DNA of 10,186 bases from Clostridiales bacterium (GTDB lineage: Bacteria; Bacillota; Clostridia; Oscillospirales; Oscillospiraceae), in assembly GCA_019421975.1 (NCBI GenBank), contig JAHZEE010000045.1, positions 1 to 10,186 on the forward strand. The letters run 5' to 3'. The notes beneath the pieces are model-generated. The model worked only from the letters and a program-made list of their open reading frames with translations, was not told the DNA's origin and ran no database searches. Shown here piece by piece: positions 8,101 to 10,186 of this stretch. The translations under genes were made by a program, and so were the position numbers. Position 1 is the first letter of the stretch, and each line of letters starts with the position of its first letter.

Positions 8101-10186
8101 GGTGCAAAAAACGGTGCGCTTCACCGTGGACAACAGCGCCCAGCGCCAGGCAGAGGCTCCCCGGGCGCAGGCGCGCACCTCCAGGTTTCAAAATGGAACC
8201 GTCCAGGCGTCTTTGACGGCCGTCTCGCCGGTCGGCGCTCCGATGGAGGTCTCCTTCTTTGCCGCCGAGGCGCTGCCGGTGCGCGGCACCGTGACCGGCG
8301 ACGACGGCGAGGCCGCCATGACCCGCCAGGAGCTGGCCGCTCTGACACAGGGCGGCGCCCTGACCACCGAGACCACCGCCGCCATTCCGGCCCACACCTT
8401 TACTGTGGAGGTGGGCGACTACACCGGCGATGTGGCGCTGAGCTGGACGGGCAGCACTGTGCAGCAAGAGCGCGTGCGTCTGTCCGTCCTAGATCCCGCC
8501 AGCGGCGCGTGGATCCCCCTGGCCACGGGCACCACAGCGCTGGAGGCCTCCTCTGTGGTGAATGCCCAGGCGTACGCCCGCGGCGGCGAGATCACCGTCA
8601 AGGCCGAGCCCATCTATGTGGGCAACGGCTCGGACACCATGCTGTGGATGAGCGATACGCAGCATTACACCTATTTTGAAGATTTTGTCCCCATCTACAC
8701 CCAGGTGGCCCAGTACACCGCCGCAATGTATCAGAATGGAGAGATCGGATATGCTGCCCACACCGGTGATCTGGTGGAGCAGAACGATCTGGCCAACTGG
8801 CCCATCGCCGACGCCGCCCACCGCATCATGGATCAGGCCGGCGTGCCCATGGGCGTCACCGCCGGCAACCACGATGTGGGCAACCACGCCGCAGCCACCG
8901 GATACGAGAGCGGAGACTACGCCAACTTCCAGACCTACTTCGGCGCCTGGCGCTACGAGGACGCGGACTGGTGGGGCGGCTCCCCCAACGACAACATCAA
9001 CCACTACGACCTCATCACCCTGGGCGGCTATGACTTTGTCATGCTCTATCTGGGCATGGGCCGGGAGGCCAGCGACGAGACAGTGGCCTGGGCCAATGCG
9101 GTTCTGGCGCAATACCCCAACCGGAACGCGGTCATCCTGACCCACGAGTATCTCTCCTACAAGGGTGCGTACTATGTGGACACCTATGGCTCCGGCAACA
9201 TGCCGGTCGGACAGGACATTTTTGAAAAGATCGTGGTTCCCAATGAAAATGTCGTGTTGGTGCTCTGCGGGCACGAGAGCGGCGCTGTCACCAATGTCAA
9301 GCAGGTCGGCACGCGCACGGTGGTGGAGATGCTGGCCGACTACCAGACCATCGACCTCAGCCATTCTCAGCAGAGCACCGACAACTACTGGGAGTCCAAC
9401 GGCGATGGCTTCGTCCGCCTGCTCACCTTTGGCGCAGACGGCCTGTCCTTCACCACCTACTCCCCCACGCTGGACCGCTACAACGCCTTCCACAGCTCCA
9501 TTGACACCGGCGCCGTGGCGCTGGAGTTGAAGGCCCCCAGCCGCGCGCTGGTGACCACGGCCTTCTCCGCCGTCCGGCTGGAGGGCCAGCAGGCCAGCCA
9601 GACCGTGCATGCCACATCCGGCGAGACAGTCTCCTGCCAGCTGGCGCTGCAGGACGGGCAGGGCTGGTATGCGCTGCTCAATGACGGCACCCGCCAGAGC
9701 TACACGCCCCTGAGCTGCGCTGCCGCGTCGGACGCGCCCAGCGGCGGCCACACCTCCACAGCCCAGTATACCATCCGCGCCACCGCAGGCACGGGCGGTT
9801 CGATCAGCCCCAACGGTTCCGTCCGGGTCAACCGCGGCAGCAATCCATCCTTTTCCATCACCGCAGACGACGGCTATGTGATCTCGCAGGTGCTGGTCGA
9901 TGGCCAAAAGGTCGGCACGGCAGACACCTACACCTTTGAAAATGTCCGCGCCAACCACACCATTGCAGTGACCTTCTCAGCCGAGGCCGGCACGCAGACG
10001 GCGCGCTTTACAGATGTATCCACCGACGCATGGTATGCAGAGGCGGTCGACTATGTAGCGCGGAGCGGGATCATGAACGGCACCTCGGACGCCGCCTTCT
10101 CTCCCGACGCCGCCCTGACGCGGGGCATGATGGCGCAGATTCTCTACAATCTCGAGCGCCGCCCTGCAGCCGATCCCGCCTGCACC
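5165..10186 (+). CDS. Giant secreted SLH-anchored metallophosphoesterase, 3' end outside window
   Basis: The frame opens at ATG 5165, seven bases after AAAGGAG (5151-5157), and runs 1,674 codons without a stop to the window end. A signal peptide comes first (TQSLA|A, cleavage near residue 31). An Ig-like segment and a concanavalin-like beta-sandwich follow (about 127-362). Two related beta modules (about 368-540 and 547-705) share a GWP motif at 409 and 588. Further beta regions and a Gln/Ala-rich linker (about 992-1005) lead to a calcineurin-like phosphoesterase domain (about 1158-1435). Its motifs are SDTQH (D1164), TGDLVEQ (D1202), GNHD (N1235, H1236, D1237), LTHEY (H1327) and CGHES (H1370). 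An InlB-type B-repeat (1535-1604) and one SLH domain (from 1615, FTDVSTDAWY) follow; one or two more SLH repeats probably lie beyond the window. SLH domains bind pyruvylated cell-wall polysaccharide, so this is a surface enzyme that probably cleaves phosphoesters outside the cell; its substrate is unknown. It appears to be monocistronic, behind two terminators. Confidence 0.93.
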   Translation, partial: MKDWRTWAQRSIAVLLCAALSLPWLPTQSLAASLEAAPISHAFGYILANVGGVEPFEKIDLIVGGAEVTGDDGFVFTAADESALRVTDQGLQALKPGAHKVTVSKDGCADTELYVFAKQPDQEDYTVVDADFTQMSQLPDDWTLYSGIGDDGQPTGAYTTAVLDGTGLHLGGNSNPRVGLPAFLEGFSDYTIEAGYTGDQAELFFRTQDVAGMGNPAYCAGYITGAYGQTGVLVYPPASLCDGSSSFSVENNRVRVEANRTTGKLIEANVPVQLRVEVDGTEARLYASQDTIDPEDPEDLYVTADLGLYYTSAQTAQSQFAGKDYRYESGGICLRNSGGKGTYQYVRVTLPADGFPAGVKAPEPSQDRPVSYDFIGAHEADAWTVTDGGGSALQISKSDGVLTFDTDTGWPKADLSTSQAGLYAPKSLWDEIYFSYDFTAAGSARVDLWSGEYLMVLSELYGQTNSDGVVPGAYHGEISLSDLVRQATIYPREGDSFGEPLEDNSVLDAFYLDGVQVWAVQGGLTVRTLALTGSSLEPVPQTPTQTLYDALYPAPLWDAVSDSGYTVQVDEHAVSITNRRIDWSNNVGWPSAGAAVDWAIDINKTPYLYLDVVTDDILSENPSAKPGWNLVLTSKQNPSGVNLDKVFNAGSTSDAHGTQTVRVDLRDAALASLSRDGRMDLTGITLTAVTDQYRTVTFRQVYIAAAPKQGDLNTYTEPDRFGAENPNYRMPTTQVEPEVQPDYSINVSEGETLKGQVHWRYESQVGTSLELRLDGRPLQGTGIAQTPDFYMQTQGINTSSFVGPAVLVGGPDGQAAQFTLSSPSGSEWGSETIQLAAMPTPGPDGTVELLVCAGGPSTYFHLGQTVFGAENHNDPNLRSIRLTLPDGTVCAPVSVNKYLFSQKDSTSYAVQTAAYAEGTTYVVGDGWPAGNFSIPPVLGFVFDLSGADLTPVVRTMEYTVDTTALSDGSHTLELCDGGTVQKTVRFTVDNSAQRQAEAPRAQARTSRFQNGTVQASLTAVSPVGAPMEVSFFAAEALPVRGTVTGDDGEAAMTRQELAALTQGGALTTETTAAIPAHTFTVEVGDYTGDVALSWTGSTVQQERVRLSVLDPASGAWIPLATGTTALEASSVVNAQAYARGGEITVKAEPIYVGNGSDTMLWMSDTQHYTYFEDFVPIYTQVAQYTAAMYQNGEIGYAAHTGDLVEQNDLANWPIADAAHRIMDQAGVPMGVTAGNHDVGNHAAATGYESGDYANFQTYFGAWRYEDADWWGGSPNDNINHYDLITLGGYDFVMLYLGMGREASDETVAWANAVLAQYPNRNAVILTHEYLSYKGAYYVDTYGSGNMPVGQDIFEKIVVPNENVVLVLCGHESGAVTNVKQVGTRTVVEMLADYQTIDLSHSQQSTDNYWESNGDGFVRLLTFGADGLSFTTYSPTLDRYNAFHSSIDTGAVALELKAPSRALVTTAFSAVRLEGQQASQTVHATSGETVSCQLALQDGQGWYALLNDGTRQSYTPLSCAAASDAPSGGHTSTAQYTIRATAGTGGSISPNGSVRVNRGSNPSFSITADDGYVISQVLVDGQKVGTADTYTFENVRANHTIAVTFSAEAGTQTARFTDVSTDAWYAEAVDYVARSGIMNGTSDAAFSPDAALTRGMMAQILYNLERRPAADPACT

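Noticed and set aside
5006..8467. A 1,153-codon open frame on the - strand, and a second of 489 codons at 8489-9958
   Set aside because: They are antisense to the exoprotein gene. Their translations are rich in Gly, Ala, Val, His, Gln and Arg with no domain or signal, as expected from codon bias in GC-rich DNA. The + frame has a strong ribosome site, a signal peptide and recognisable domains.

Overview
The window looks like a chromosomal segment of a GC-rich Clostridia-type Firmicute, probably a gut member of the Oscillospiraceae/Flavonifractor-like group. I infer this from strong AAGGAG-type ribosome sites, an S-layer-homology (SLH) domain on a secreted protein, a tandem glycine riboswitch before an AGCS symporter, and a DHHW/MBOAT acyltransferase pair, all in GC-rich DNA with heavy C/G use in third codon positions. 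The assignment rests on gene content only.

Layout. (1) 1-366, + strand: the 3' end of a pyridoxamine-phosphate-oxidase-fold (Nim-like) flavoprotein gene. It converges on (2) 399-2988, - strand: a two-gene operon with a textbook sigma-A promoter (3031-3059). It encodes a DHHW-family SGNH-like protein, broken by a one-base frameshift near 2020-2032, and then an MBOAT (DltB/AlgI-type) O-acyltransferase. One 14-bp hairpin at 368-399 terminates both converging units. (3) 3060-3508: a divergent regulatory region with a + promoter, a two-aptamer glycine riboswitch (3218-3373) and an intrinsic terminator (3425-3457). It leads to (4) 3509-4891, + strand: an AGCS-family sodium:alanine/glycine symporter, followed by two consecutive terminators. 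(5) 5165 to the window end, + strand: an uninterrupted 1,674-codon reading frame that stays open. It encodes a very large secreted protein with a signal peptide, several beta-sandwich modules, a calcineurin-like metallophosphoesterase domain, an InlB-type B-repeat and the first SLH domain.

How the genes may work together. The symporter is an independent unit, and the RNA before it suggests glycine-dependent transcription attenuation. The acyltransferase pair and the SLH protein may be linked: in Bacillus anthracis, MBOAT/SGNH pairs (PatA/PatB) O-acetylate the secondary cell-wall polysaccharide that SLH domains bind. That link is an inference from family knowledge and proximity. No mobile element, CRISPR array, tRNA or rRNA was seen. 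Most of the window is recognisable housekeeping or surface biology. The least ordinary items are the giant phosphoesterase exoprotein with altered metal-ligand motifs, the riboswitch's alternative pairing, and the frameshifted acyltransferase partner.
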